From Zygaena filipendulae (taxonomy: Eukaryota > Arthropoda > Insecta > Lepidoptera > Zygaenidae): 64,000 nucleotides of DNA. Made by a program: the position numbers and the translations under genes. Below are positions 43,605 through 57,700 of this stretch, piece by piece. The stretch is taken from assembly GCA_907165275.2 (NCBI GenBank), contig OU015678.1, positions 2,604,001 through 2,668,000 on the forward strand, read 5' to 3'. Under the pieces are notes generated by a model that made no database searches, was not told the origin of the DNA, and was given only the letters and a program-made list of their open reading frames with translations. Position 1 is the first letter of the stretch. Each line of letters starts with the position of its first letter.

Positions 43605-44558
43605 TTTTTAATCATTTAATAATTATAATTTAAAAAAATTTGTTACCTCGTTACCTACACCTTTTTTGTTATAGGTAATATTTATAGCAACAGCAATCTT
43701 TCTTTTTTATTCTTTTTTTACTGTCCGCTGGGGTAAACCACCTTTTCAAAACTAATTCAATCTGCCTTCAAATTCTCAATTCCAACCTTTGACAGAATAG
43801 ATAATGTTCAAATATGTAACACTGCTTTTCTACATTAAAATTAAACTTTTCTCCATATTTCGACTAATACATACCTACTTTAAAACTACTATCCGCTATG
43901 TCTTTTGTTAAAAATATTTAAGTACATAGTTACATACGACTTAGGGCATAACCGTGATCAAGTAACAACATGTCGTGAAACAGGCTTTTAAAAGTAGCAT
44001 AACATTATTATTCTATTTTGATAGTTAGGTATTAATAATCATGGTACGTATTATGTAAAAAAGGGCAGCTTAATAAATACCTGCTAAGTATTTTTTTTAA
44101 TTCTGCAAGATTTAAACTTGCATGATCAGTCAAAAAGTTCAAACAAAAAGTGCAAAAACTTTTGACGCCTCGTAATTAAACTAGGTATATTTACCACCTA
44201 TATTATTTCATTTTGCAATGCTGCAGAATTATCATCAAAAGTATATCTAATCTATTCTGCTTTCAAATGAAGATGAAGATTATGTGATTTTTTATAACGG
44301 ATGGTCTTAGGGACTTACAGGTCACACATCACCGATAACAGGTCCACCCAATGCTAAATATTAGGTAATAAGCATTTTTACGTATAAGTACCATATTTAG
44401 TATTTACGTATAAGTAATCGCAACAGATCCTATTCGGAACGAAATGAATGAAACTTTTTAGGCCTAATTTAAGGGTATTTTTTTTAATTTCAATTAAAAA
44501 ATTAAATATGCAGTCTCAATCAGAATACTGAGTTCGTCTGTACAATGATGGCGGTCGG

Positions 44559-45708
44559 TCAGTGCCAATGGCCAACGCAGTGGCAAAGCAGCAAATATAC
44601 GGACACGACAATTAGATTCCCTATCATGATGGGAAAACCGACTTTGAAATACTGCATGAATGTGAATCTGTAGCCGTGTTGCTCGGCCACTCCTGCGCAT
44701 ACAACGTTCGCGCTCGCGCCTATAAGTGTCCCGTTGCCGCCGAGGCATGCGCCGAAACTCAACGCCCAAATTAGAGGCGGCAGAGGCAAGTTGAGACCCT
44801 CGGGGTCGGCCAATGACGTAGTCACTCTGATCATCATTGTCGTCAAAGGGATATTGTCAACGAACGCCGAAGCCAACCCAGATATCCACAGCACCAGCAT
44901 CAAGGCGACCAGAAGCCGCGACTCTTCGTTCACATTCAGTATCACAGCCTCGGTTTGCTTCCCTATCCATTTGATCAGACCCAATTTGGACAGCGCCTCC
45001 ATTAGAACGAACAGGGCCGCGAAAAACAGCAGCGTCGACCATTCGACTCTAGCTAAGATCGGTTCTAAATCGTCTCTCTCGGCTAACAACAGCAGCAATA
45101 TGGCGCCCAACAGCGCCGTCCAGCCTAGAGACAGCCTTTGCAGCTCCGGAAAAGCGTGCAAGAAGAAAACAATTACAACAAACATTATGCTGACGGTGCA
45201 TTTTACTAGCAACTGCTTGTCCCTAATCCCATACTTTTGCTTCATCTGTGCCAATGTGGAGCAAAACTTTGGATCCTTTTTCCTGTTCCCACCGCCTGCT
45301 TCCTTCTTGGTTAACGCAGCGTTGAGCCTCTCGACTTTCTTCTCCAAAGCCTTCCTCACTATGTCCTCGTCTTGCGAATAGGACGACAGTGAGGCGGCCG
45401 CTCTTTTCCAAACGAAAATCTCTTGCCGCATCTCTTGGATGTCTCTGGGCACGCTGTGCCTCAACTTGTTTATATCTCTGAACATAAATCTCAGTTGCAA
45501 GTACGTTTGTACGCACACTAGGAGCACGCCCGTACCCATGTGCACTGTGAAGTTCATGAAGTTGATGTTTGCTTTGAGAACGGCGGGGTGGCTCGCTATG
45601 ATGACGTTGGGGGGATCCCCCACGGGGGTGGCCGTGCCGCCTATGTTGCTGAATATCACCGTTGCCATTAATATTGCTATTGGATTCAATTGCATCACCT
45701 CACATAGT
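44559..45708 (-). CDS. Oca2: Oca2 last coding exon
   Basis: Acceptor TTTTTCCACAG, 382 codons plus TGA at 44559. It holds the GDPPN motif, a cytoplasmic charged loop ([16 protein letters not shown]) and six or so membrane segments; ends [10 protein letters not shown]. The long plus-strand frame opposite it is an antisense shadow. Confidence 0.95.
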
Positions 45709-48700
45709 CTGTGGAAAAAGAAGTAAGTTTTTTTAATGATTGATCGATTTAAATTTGGATACTAACAAAATTGTTTCATAATCTACAGTTCCGTTTATTT
45801 CCAAAGCGGGAAAACTATAAACTTTAAACGGCTTTTAAATAATTACTAAAAAAGATGAATCGACTTCCGTACATTAATATTTTTTATTGTTAAAACAATA
45901 ATAAAAATCGTTTTCAACTCAATCGTGTAATGCTACTAAGCATTACACACGATTGAGTTGAAAACGATCTTGAAATAGGGCTACATCACCCCATCATCAG
46001 TCTGTAGGTATAGAATGAATATTACAATGGTACCTATATAGCTGCATAATTATATTTACCTCGATTACTTTCTTTAACTGATAGATTGGTATTTGTTAAA
46101 AAACTAACAGTTCAACCTACTTTACCTACCTATTAAACTAAAACTTTCCTATAACCTCTCTGATAAAAAAAAACGTTAATACAATATGCTAACTACTACT
46201 AGCTACTGAGGACAGATCCAGTCGTCCAGTGGGCCGTCTTTACCAGGGGGTGCAAGGGGTACGAGCGAGCGGACTAGGACCCCTTTCATACTGCAGTGTG
46301 TCGTCAGTCGCGTCATGCGTGCCACGCTGCAGTGTAGAAAAAACGAGGGCGCCGGTTGACTCCCGCACCCCGGCGCAGAATAGACTTAAGACGGCGCAGA
46401 ATAGACTTAAGACGGCCCCGGACAGATCTGTTCTTGCTAGCGTTCATCTAAGATAAACTTTACGGTGTTGAAGGTTCCTCAGTAAATTTTTACTGTACCT
46501 AATGTGTATTTGGCTGTAATCGCCGATCATCGTCTACGATCGCCTGAGTTGTCGGTTTTTGGGCACGCATCAAAGGGAATCGCCTGTGGTCGCGTTGTGG
46601 TGTCCACATTATCGCCTATCACACGATCAACTATCATCAATGATAATGTAGTGCAGACATCAAATAGCCTGAACAAATTACCTGATGGTGACCGGAGTCA
46701 TGAGCAGTATAGTGGTGACGTTGTCGAGGAACGTGGAGAAGATCGCCGTGAAGGAGCACAAGCATAAGATGAGGGGCCACGTCCGGCCGCCGGTCAGCTG
46801 GGGGCAGACAGTGGTTAAATTTAACTTTGAATATTTTAATTTCCAAAAAAAAATTGAGCCGTCGTCGCGGGACGTTTGGCAGATATGAAATCATTTTGTT
46901 TAAAAAATAATTGAGCATAAAACGAAAGGAAACGAATACCTATAGCACAATTAAAAATAAGATAGATATTTATACTTTTTTAAAGAAAATTTTGATATAG
47001 GTACATACAACGTATTAATGAATTAACTGAAAACTAGAAAGTAGTTTGGTCAGAGTCGACTAGCGAATCGATCGCACTATGTTTTAATATAGGTTATATT
47101 TTTCATTTTTACTAGCCCATGTCTAAATTATTTATAATACAAAATTAGGCGCGTACGCCGCCCGCAGCAAAAAAAAAAATCGAACCGGTAGGCGCGGGCG
47201 TAAGCGCTTGGAATTTCGTAGATAGGTCACCTCCAAACTAATGTTGAATAACTTTTTAATCATATTATTGTTTATTTGTTTAATGGGGTATTAATTCATT
47301 AACATGTTGTATAAATAACAATAACAATAATAACTTTAATTTAATACAAATATTAAATGGAGACAACTTATAAGTAATTTTCTTCATTAGTGACTTAGTC
47401 TCTTGCGCCACATTGCTACGTTACATATAGCGTAGCGACGAATGCCGCGTGGTGATGCCACATTTATCACGTTTACCGCTATATATTTGTTACGGTAGAT
47501 GTGTTAAATAGCCAATACGGAAACGGAATAACGTAAAATGCTTAATGGTATTTCAGGGCTATTTTGGAAAAACGTAAGACCTGGGCAGCCAGATAAAAAA
47601 TAAATAGTTGACGGCTAAAGGATTTGCTTTAATGGCTATTATTAAATAAAAGAAATAGTTCAATAAGACCTCTTGCCACTCACCTCGAACGCCATCACTG
47701 CTAAGTAGTCGAACAGGCCTGTCTCCGACATGATGGCGACCAGCAGCATCATGCTGAAGAGCAGCAACAGCGTCTCCACGTCCAGCCACGACACCAGCGC
47801 GGGGAGCGAGGGTCGCGCTCCCGCGAATGACAGCACCGCAATGGAAAGTGACGAGCAAAGCAGCGCGGCTAGCGTGCGGTTCACTATCTGCACCACGTAA
47901 CAGATGGAAGCCATCAACTAAGTTTGGAGTTTTTGGCGGGCATCGAAGATGGAGGTTCATTACTTTATTTTCGTGTCAATAAAAAATGGTTAAAAGTGGA
48001 TTTTGTTGTGTTTTATGGTGCTATATTGGACAATAATTTTCACAGTGACATAAATATTTGTGTGCTCAAGAAGATATATAACATTTTGGAGCTGATTTCT
48101 TCGGTATCCTCCAAGAGCTCCGAGAAAGTTCTTGTAGTCTATTCAGTAACACGGCCTACAAGTTCAAATCATACAATGATGCTAAACGCTAATTTGTGCA
48201 TTTTACTAACTTATTTTACTTGAAACTGGCTAAATGCATTATATGCGAAAGCCAGAAGAAGAAAGAAAAAGAAAATAAGTTTATTACGGAAACAAACGAA
48301 AACCACGCATTGTCGGGTGATTGTAGGTACAATTATCTATTCATTACGCACAAAAACGTTGAATAACGCAACGAAATTTATTAAACGCCATGTCTTTACT
48401 CAGTCACTGTTTACAAAATTGTCAGTTTTGGTAATACTGTGGAAAATATACTTAGGTCGTCAGCAAAGGAAGTTTATCGGAGTTCCTGCGGCAATTCCGA
48501 AACTCACGCGGGTGTAACCGCGGGGCCCAGTTAGATACCAGAAAACGATCTATAAATGGACGCAGATAAGCAATAACATGTTAACCCACAAAATTATGTT
48601 ATTGATTCAGAACAATTTATTGAGAGTTAAGGAACGTTTTTTAATTATGTGTTTACCTTATTACATTGCTTAAATATGTAACTAAATATTGAACATAAAA

Positions 48701-51700
48701 AATGTTGACACGAAATGGCGCTATACTTTTAAAACACGATTTACTCAAAATTTCTCCAGTGTGGGTTAACACACTATTGCTTATCTATGTCCAAATATGA
48801 CTACACCACTTTGTGACAACCCTGTAGATTGAAATTTACAATTTGGTATCATAGCTACATTATTTACCTCGAATATAATCAACCCGTACAGTACAACGAG
48901 CAGGATGGAGGCGTAGATAAGTCCGTCCGACTCCTCCAAAGGATCCAGCTGGTAGCTGAGGGTGAGGGGCACAGTGGAGTTGCCGGTGATGCTCATGCAC
49001 AGGCTCACTGCGGCTCCTGTAAAGAAATAGAATTATTTTATATAACTAGCAGCTAGTTACTAGCGGTTACCTGCGATGATTTGGGAGTTACCGCGGGAAT
49101 TCTGAGATAAAAATTCCCCTTTTTCCTTCTTCGTTTGTTACGCCGCGCTTTCACGTATTAACGGCTGAACAGGTCATCATGAAATTTTGCACGCACCTTG
49201 TCAGGGGTACAGAGAAGGACATAAGTTATCTTTTGTCCCGGAAATCCCGCGGGAACTCCGAAATTACCACACGGTTAGAATTTACGCGGGGAACAGCTAG
49301 TATGCTATAAAAGCGAATGAAACCGCGTCACAGATAATATAATACTATACTGTGTAAAATTAATTGGCACTCACCATTACTGATATCATTTTCATCCACA
49401 ATTCTTTTTAACATAGCCACACTGCCATTTTTAATCTTTGATAGCCTTAAACTTCTGGTTTGTTCAACGCTCGGCGCGAAATCTAACATGTAATCCGGTT
49501 GCAGCTGTATGTTCCAAGATTGAGAGTTCTGAAATTTAATAGTACATTGTTATCCTAGGGGTGAAAGTAACTTATAAGTCTAAAGTCTAAATAAGTCTTT
49601 CTCCCGAGGATTTTTTATTTATTTATTTATTTATAACACTGTGCTTTTCATTACGAATGCAAGGAAAGTCAAAATAAAAATAGGAATTAGCTTAAGAAAA
49701 AGTGAGTGAATTTTATTTTTCATTACTCATACTCGGAAAGTAGGTCTGAAGGTCGCTTCTCAGGCAACTTCAGACCTACTTTCCGAGTATGAGTAATGAA
49801 AAATATATAACGTTACTAGCTGTCCCGCGCGATTTCATCCGCGGTAATTTCAGAGTTCCCGCGGGAATTCCGGGAAAAAATACTCTATGTCCTCCTTTGT
49901 ACCCTTGCCAGTAGTTTACGGTGATTAGCTGTTCCCGCAATAATTCCGGAGTTTCCGCGGGAATTCCGGGATAAAAACTATCCTATCTTTTAAGTTGTGC
50001 CAAATACAACATAGTGACCAAATTTTCCTCACGATCGATTCAGTAGTTTCGGAGTCCATCGCGGACAAACAACGTGACACGTGATTTATATATATTAGAC
50101 TAGCTGTCCCCCGCGATTTCATCCGCGGTAATTTCGGAGTTCCCGCGGAGGTTGCGGGAAAAAGTACTCTATGTCCTTCAGTTTCCGCGGGAATTCCAGG
50201 ATAAAAACTATCCTATCTTTTAAGTTGGACCATATTATAAATGGTTGCAAAATTTTACCAAAATCCGTTCAGTAGTTTCGGAGTCCATCGCGGACAAACA
50301 ACGTGACACGTGATTTATATACATATGTATATTAGATGTACTTAGTACGTTCAGGCATTTATTACAAGCTGTGCCCCGCGGTTTCAACCGCGTGAGTTCG
50401 GAATTCCCGCAGGAACTATTTAAAGGAAAGTAGCCTAAGTTACTCCTTATAACATCAGCTATCTATCAGTGAAAGTCCCGTTAAAATCGGACCAGCCGCT
50501 TCAGAGATTAGCCGGGTTAAACCGCCAGACATCAGACAGACAGAGAAAAAAATTCAAAATTTTTCATGTAAGTACCGTATATAGTTTCGTAATATGCATT
50601 TAGTGAAAAGTATAAGCTATATTATTGCAAAGTTTCATTTAAATTTAAGTCCATCCGTTAGTTTTTGCGTCAAAGAGTAACAAACATCCATTCGGACTCA
50701 CAAATTTTCGCGTTTATAATATTAGGATAGGATCTATTTTATGGAAGGTATTAATTAAAAATGCCGCCGTGAATCCGCGCCTGACGCGAGTGGCACCGGG
50801 AGCGATAGCTAGCAATGCCATTATGGCAAAATAATAACGACACTTGACACAGTGAAGGTCGACGGGAAAAAAAAAACACAGCTGCAAGGTGTTCGCGGCA
50901 CAAACAACATTGAGGATAAAAAACTCGATTATAATAAATAAAAAAAACCAAACCACGCACACTGAAGGGTTCTATTTTATTATGTAGAACGGAACGTTTG
51001 CCGTTTTTGAATAAATAATTAAAAACAAAGTATTTGAAGTTACAAATAAAAAGTCACAAGGAGCTAATAAAGAATTCTTCACTTCAATTAACAAAACATG
51101 AAAACCGACTTCACAACACTTTTTTTAGTTTAGATAGTTCATTTTCGTGTTTCGAAGCCGGTTTTAATTTTTTTGTTAAAATATTATTTATTTTTCGCTT
51201 TTATATGGATTGGTTTTTTATTTTTTAAAGTGATAATTTGTCTACCCAAATCGCTATAGGTGTGCCTGTAATAATTGAAGAGTTTTACTCGATTTCTCCA
51301 TGATCCCATCATCAGATCCTGACTTATGTACAATGGGACCAACTTGAAAGTATACCCTATCAAACAAAGACAGAATTTTTAAAATCAGGGCCCTTATTCA
51401 CTATGACCAACAACATTGCAACACGCGTCCCAAAAACGCATTTCCAAACGTTCTAGACGCCAAGATATTAGAAATTATTATTCTTTATGCCAAAAGAAAC
51501 GTTGTAAATGTATTTTTTTGCAGGAAAACTTCTTTGATTACGAGGGAAAGACAGTTTTTGCGGCGTCTTATCTTAGCGCGGCGTGTTATGGTCATGGTGA
51601 ATAAGGGCCCTGTCCAACCGTCTTCGAGTAATCTTGTAACAGACGAATACAGAGAACCTCCTCCTTTTTTGGAAGTCGGTTAAAAACAGACGACACGGAA

Positions 51701-54700
51701 ACTTCCTGTTTCGCAGTCTGTTAAAAATGGACGGTTGTTTTCTTTGCATTTCACGTAATGCACCTGCCGCGGTCATAGACACCTTGGATTTATCATGTGG
51801 GATGCATGCAGCATGGCAAATCGCTAGTACGAGTACCTCACGTGACCGATTTGCCACGCTGTATGTCCTTAGCGAGCACAGTGTCGAATTTATGAGCAAT
51901 AAATGCGCAAAAATACGAATTATACAATCTACCATCGAACCAAAGAATCCTACTATGGTATGTATGGATGGATGGATGGATGGATGTTTGTTACTATTTC
52001 ACGCAAAACCAACGGGATAGATTTAAATGAAATTTTACAATAATATAGCTTACACATCAGATTAACACATAGGGTACTTTTTATCCCGGAATTCCCGCGG
52101 GAACTCTGAAATTAACGCGGGTGAAATCGCGGGAACAGATAGCGGGAAGCAACTTTGTTTTATCTTAAGTACCTACCTAGTAAAGTAGAAAAAAAACACC
52201 AGACATTTTTCTTTAAATCACGACTTTGAATATAATTTAAATATTTGTAGCTGACTTTGATTCTGATTTTATTTCGATTTCATTGTGGTTTTATTTTGTT
52301 ATTAATCTATTATTTTAATTTTGATTTCATTTTGTTTTTATTTTAATTTTGACTTAATTCTGTTTTTATCTTGATTTTGTTTTAATTTAAATTGTTCATT
52401 TTTTATTTTATTTTTATATTGTTTCTATTGCCTACTATAATTTTATGCTGCAGAAATTTGCACGCCAATACGGCGAATGTGCTGCCAATGTAATATAAAC
52501 TGGCATCTCATTGTACCATATTCTTGCAATTAAATGAATGAATAAATAAATAAATCTAGTAAAGGATTTGACTTTTCAAAGGTGCAGGTGTTTTAATAAT
52601 GTCGCTACGAAATAGCGCAATCAGCCCCCTGGTGGCTTGGCTGCGACATATAAATAGTATCTAGTTCTAGACTATCTAGTTATTACGCATACTTTTGGTG
52701 GTACTCCAACTAATATAATTTGACTGAAGCTGAACAAATGTTCGACGAGTCGTGTGACGGAAGCCATCGGGTCGTCCGGTGTCCGATGCCATTGGATTGC
52801 ATGACTAATTGTAATTATTTATCCAAGTAATGATGTTTACATAGTTTTATTGCATGAAATGTTTGGTGTTTACCATAACATGCAATGCAACATGTGCTTC
52901 GGTTGATAAAAACCTCGACCGACTCATTCGTTGCTACTGTAATAATATTATGTAAATATTTACAACGCCCCGATACAATCACTCACTGTTATCTGGACGC
53001 AGATAAGCAATAACATGTTAACCCACAAAATGAAGTTATTGATTCAGAACGTTTTATTGAGAGTTAGTGAACGTTTTTTAATTATGTGTTTACCTTATTA
53101 AATTGTTTAAATATGTAACTAAATATTGAACATAAAAAAATTGACTCAAAATGGTGCAATAATTTTAAAACTTTAATTTAATCAAAATTTCTCCAGTGTG
53201 GGTTAACACACTATTGCTTATCTATGTCCATCTGTAGGTAGGTATACGATTTTATATTCGACATTGATTTGATATACCTAGCCTCACATCTGGCCTCTGG
53301 GTCCTTATTCACTATGACCCTAACACGTCGTATTAAGATAATTTGTCTTTCGTGCTCAAAGAAGTTTCACTTCAAAAAAATACGTTTACAACGTGTCTTA
53401 TGGCATACAGAATATACATGTATAGCTTGTCCGTGTTTCCACCCGCGTGAGTTTTGGAATTCCCGCAGAATCAATTTTTTTTTCTAAAATAAAAGTGTCC
53501 AAGTTACTCCTTAGAACATCAGCTACCGGCAGGTGAAAGTCCCGTTAAAATCGGTCCAACCGTTTCCGAGATTAGCCGGAACAAACAGACAGACAGACAG
53601 ACAAAAAATGATTTTTTATAATGTAAGTAGCGTATACAACGTGTTAATGAATTAACTGAAAATTAGAAAGTAGTTGGCTCAGAATCGATAAGCGAAACGA
53701 TCGCACTATATTTTAATCTAATATATATAAATCACGTGTCACGTTGTTTGTCCGCGATGGCCTCCGAAACTACTGAACGGATTTTGATAAAATTTTGTAA
53801 CCATTTATAATATGGTCCAACTTAAAAGATAGGATAGTTTTAATCCCGGAATTCCCGCGGGAACTCCGGCACTAATGCGGAGAACAGCTAATCACCGTAA
53901 ACTACTGTCAGGGGTAGGTACAAAGATGGACATACTTAGAGTACATTTAACTCCGAAATTACCGCGGATGAAATCGCGGGGGACAGCTAGTAGGTTATAT
54001 ATTTTCATTTTTACTAGCCCATGTCTAAATTATTCATAATACAATATTTGGCGCGTACGCCGCCCGCAGCAAAATAATTCGAACCGGTAGGTGCGGGCGT
54101 AGCGCTTGGAATTTCGTAGATAGGTCACCTCAAAACCAATGTTGAATAACTTTACATTATAAACTTTTTTGACATAAAATATATTACAATCATATCATTG
54201 TTTTTTTTTTAAATGGGGTGTATCAGGTTTTCAGTTAATTCATTAACACGTTGTATATACTTTCATATGCAATTGATGAAAAGCTGTCAATTTGGAATTA
54301 CAAACAGGCACTTCAATTTTATTTATTATAGGTGAGCACAGTATTGAGGCATCTAGAGCATATTTTTAACCGACTTCCAAAAAGGAGGAGGTTCTTTGTT
54401 CGATTGTATGTATGTTTTTTTTTTGTGATACCTAGTGTTTTTGGGAGGCGCGTTGTGGGCAAAGAATATTATTGGTCATAGTGAATAATGGCCCATGTTT
54501 AATAATAATATAATTAGCACACTTTTGCGTTGATGTGACAAAATGTGCACTGAATGCAACAGCGGCTCTATCTTCCAGTCAACCTGTAGTAGTGTGAAAC
54601 AATGAAATAATTTATTCATGAGTTACTACTGCTCAAGTTTGACTCATTCACTATGATTCATTCGTTTTTATAGTTACCGACGCGACTGTAGAAAAAAACT

Positions 54701-57700
54701 CAAATAGGTAGGTACATACTTAATAATTTATGCTAGACATGTATCGACTACTTTTTGTTTAAGTCTAAGCAGCTAGTCACAACACAACGCAACTTTGTTT
54801 TTGTTTTAGACACATAATAGTTATTGCATAGCAATGCAAATGTAACTCTGTCTGTCTAGGTATATCTGTAGGTACCTTTTCGCGCCTTAACTACCTACTC
54901 GAGCGATTATCATGTGCATACGCGTTGGCTACAGAAAAGGACATAGGATACTCTTTATCCCGGAGTTCCCGCGGGAACTCTGAAATTAACTCAGGTGAAA
55001 CCGCGGGAAACAGCTAGTACCTATATATAGTCTATATAAATATCTAACAATAAGACAAATGGTTAAGTAAGACAGACGGATATTATGATGAAATTCCGTT
55101 CGGAAAGAGTTCGAAAGCTCACAAAAATGAACTTTACCTGTTCAAATCTACCGCCATCTTGGATCAGACTCCTGCGCAGCCACACGGACAACTCAGCGTC
55201 GCGCGTTCGGTTGCCAGCGTCCCCGCCGAAAGGGCCAGCTAGGGTCACCAGCAACTTCACCCGATCTTCGGTCGATTCCAAACGGTACTCTGTGGAAATC
55301 CATGTGAAATCTTTTTTTCACAGCCAAGAACAAACCTAAAACTTGATTCCACAAGGCTTCTTTTTCTAACGCAGGCGAACACCTGAGAAAAGTGAAGTTT
55401 TTGGTAGGTAATGCAATACCTATATAAGTGGGGTGAAAAAGGGGTGAAGGATATACCAGGGACAGAATTATTCAGTATTTTTATTAATTAATCATAAATT
55501 ATATAAAAAATCATGAAAATTGATGGATCATTGAATGCCCCTTTCCTTTGGCCACTGATGCGCCGACCAATCAAATGTCATTCAAAAGTCAAAAGTCATT
55601 CTACCGGTTAACTTAAGGTTTTATCTGTGATTGAAAACAGTACCATATTTTTTAAGTTATATTTTTACTCGCTGTTCCCCGCGGTTTTACCCGCGTTCAA
55701 ATTAGAATTCCCGCGAGAATTCCAGGTTCAAAGTACCCTATGTCCTTTTCTGTACTCCTGACGACGTGTCTACAAAATTTCATGATGATCGGTTGGGCCG
55801 TTAAGGCGTGAAAGCGTAACAAAGAAACAAACAAAATAAACTCATATTCATATTTATACCTATTATATTATAGCTGTCCCCCGCGATTTCATCCGCGGCA
55901 ATTTCGGAGTTCCCGCGGAGGTTGCGGAAAAAAAGTGCTGTAATTTACGATGATAAGCAGTTCCCCGCATTAATTCCGGAATTCCCGCGGGAATTTCGGG
56001 ATAAAATCTATCCTATCTTTTAAGTTGGACCATATTATAAATGGTTACAAAATTTTATCCAAATCCGTTCAGTAGTTTCGGACTCCATCGCGGACAAACA
56101 ACGTGACACGTGATTTATATATATTAAGATGTACTTAGTAAGGATTATATTATATGAAAGCTAGAACTACTTATTAACAAGAGCTTTAATACGTCTTTCG
56201 TGTAAACTAACACTCTGTCACAGATAATATAATACTATACTATAATATAATACTATATAATACTATATAATACTATAATAATATAATACTATATAATACT
56301 ATACTAGTACTATAATACTATACTAGTAGCACAGATAATATAATACTATACTAGTACAGATGCCTCATCTCATACAAAGAAACGTGACCATCCTAAAAAA
56401 AATAATTCCGGGAAATATTTTTATTTACTGATCGCAGCAATAGATGGCAGTTTCGTATAGATGAAATTTAATCGTCAGAGGGCGCCATTTTCTGAAGGTA
56501 CTAGGTTAGTCATATAAATGTATAGGTACGTGGCATCGGCGCGGCACAACAGTACCTACGCGACCTACTATTGAGTTTTATTCTACGAGTTTTGTGCCAC
56601 AACGCGCGGCGTTATACGATGCATAGGTAGTAGGTAAGTATGCAGTAGGTGTATAGTATAGGAAGTGTAGAAATACCTTATTTTAAAATTATAACAATCG
56701 AAATTTGGAATACCTGATTAATATACCTAGTACTTACCTATTTTTTCAAAACAGTTTTGATAGAATATTTCTGTTCTTACCAGCTAAATCAATAGGTGCC
56801 TAAACTATGCCGCTAAATTTTAATGCGTGTTTCCGCCTTTTTTTGAGTTGCGACTTTTAGTCCAGTCAATTCTTATCTACTATTATAAATGCGAAAGTGA
56901 GTTTGTTTGTTATGCTTTCACGCCTTAACGGCTCAATCACTCATCACGAAATTTTGCACACACGTGGTCAGGGGTACCTACCGAGAAGGACATAGGGTAC
57001 TTTTTGTTCCGGAATTCCTGCAGTAACTTCGAAATTGTCACGGGTAAAACAGCGGGGAACAGCTAGTAAAGCAATAACTTTGCCATTTCAGTTGAAAGGA
57101 TAGGACCAACGCTTTTCCCGTTGGTCCTATCCTTTTAACTGAAGTGTGTATACTCACTCGAAAAAAAAATAAATATCTCAAAAAATCTTTTGCCAATAGC
57201 TCTTAAATTGTTCAAAATATTTAAAAATATTTCAAATAAAAATTATAGTAAATAAAACTTCCTGCAAAAGAACTCTCTTATTATTTTTGCATAGGTGCGT
57301 TAGTTTCTGCAAAAAACGCGCTAAAGTGCAATATATATGTCCAATATATCCTAAATGGTTGGAAATATCAAAAAATGTTTCAAATAAAAATTATAGAAAA
57401 TAAAATTTCCTACAATAAAGCTATCTTAACATTTTTCCATAGGTGTGATAGTTTTCGCAAAAAATGCGCCAAAGTGTAAATTTTTATAAAAATGTCTAAT
57501 ATCTCTCTTAAACTGCTCGAAACATCGAAAAACGCACGCAAAAATATTCAGAAAGCATTGTTTGTAGGAAATTTCATTGTGAATAATTTTTATTTCAAAA
57601 ATAAACCATTTAGGAGATATAGTCAAAAAAGTGCTTTTTTGAGCTTTCGCCATTTTTTTTCAAACTTTCCTTTGTTTTAGATACCTGACTTCTTAGGATA

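Larger units (their letters stand above)
41551..44558. other. Intergenic between LINE and OCA2
   Basis: MITE-D (42018), MITE-E (43099) and MITE-C (43385) copies are listed separately. The rest, including the OCA2 3' UTR near 44450-44558, shows no coding signal. Confidence 0.55.
53299..54497. mobile_element. Multi-level nest of transposons
   Basis: MITE-C left part (53299-53415, GGGTCCTTATTCACTATGAC) and right part (about 54423-54497, GTCATAGTGAATAATGGCCC) flank a Helitron-like copy of the CAGCTATC subfamily. That copy encloses MITE-B (53637-54254), which in turn is split by another Helitron-like copy (53717-53990). A scrap of the AACCGACTTCC repeat lies at 54367-54420. Confidence 0.65.
49529..55137. 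other. Oca2 5.6-kb intron, nested repeats
   Basis: Almost wholly transposon-derived; copies are listed individually. A retroelement tail (GCAATTAAATGAATGAATAA, near 52530) and a long TTTTATTTTGATTT-type AT stretch (52200-52440) are also present. No extra exon seen. Confidence 0.6.

Noticed and set aside
44734..45381. 215-residue plus-strand frame
   Set aside because: Exactly antisense to the Oca2 last exon; it is the mirror of conserved membrane-protein coding.
46229..46456. 75-residue frame with repeated NRLKTAQ/P
   Set aside because: Explained by a 21-base tandem duplication in intronic sequence; no start context or splice sites.
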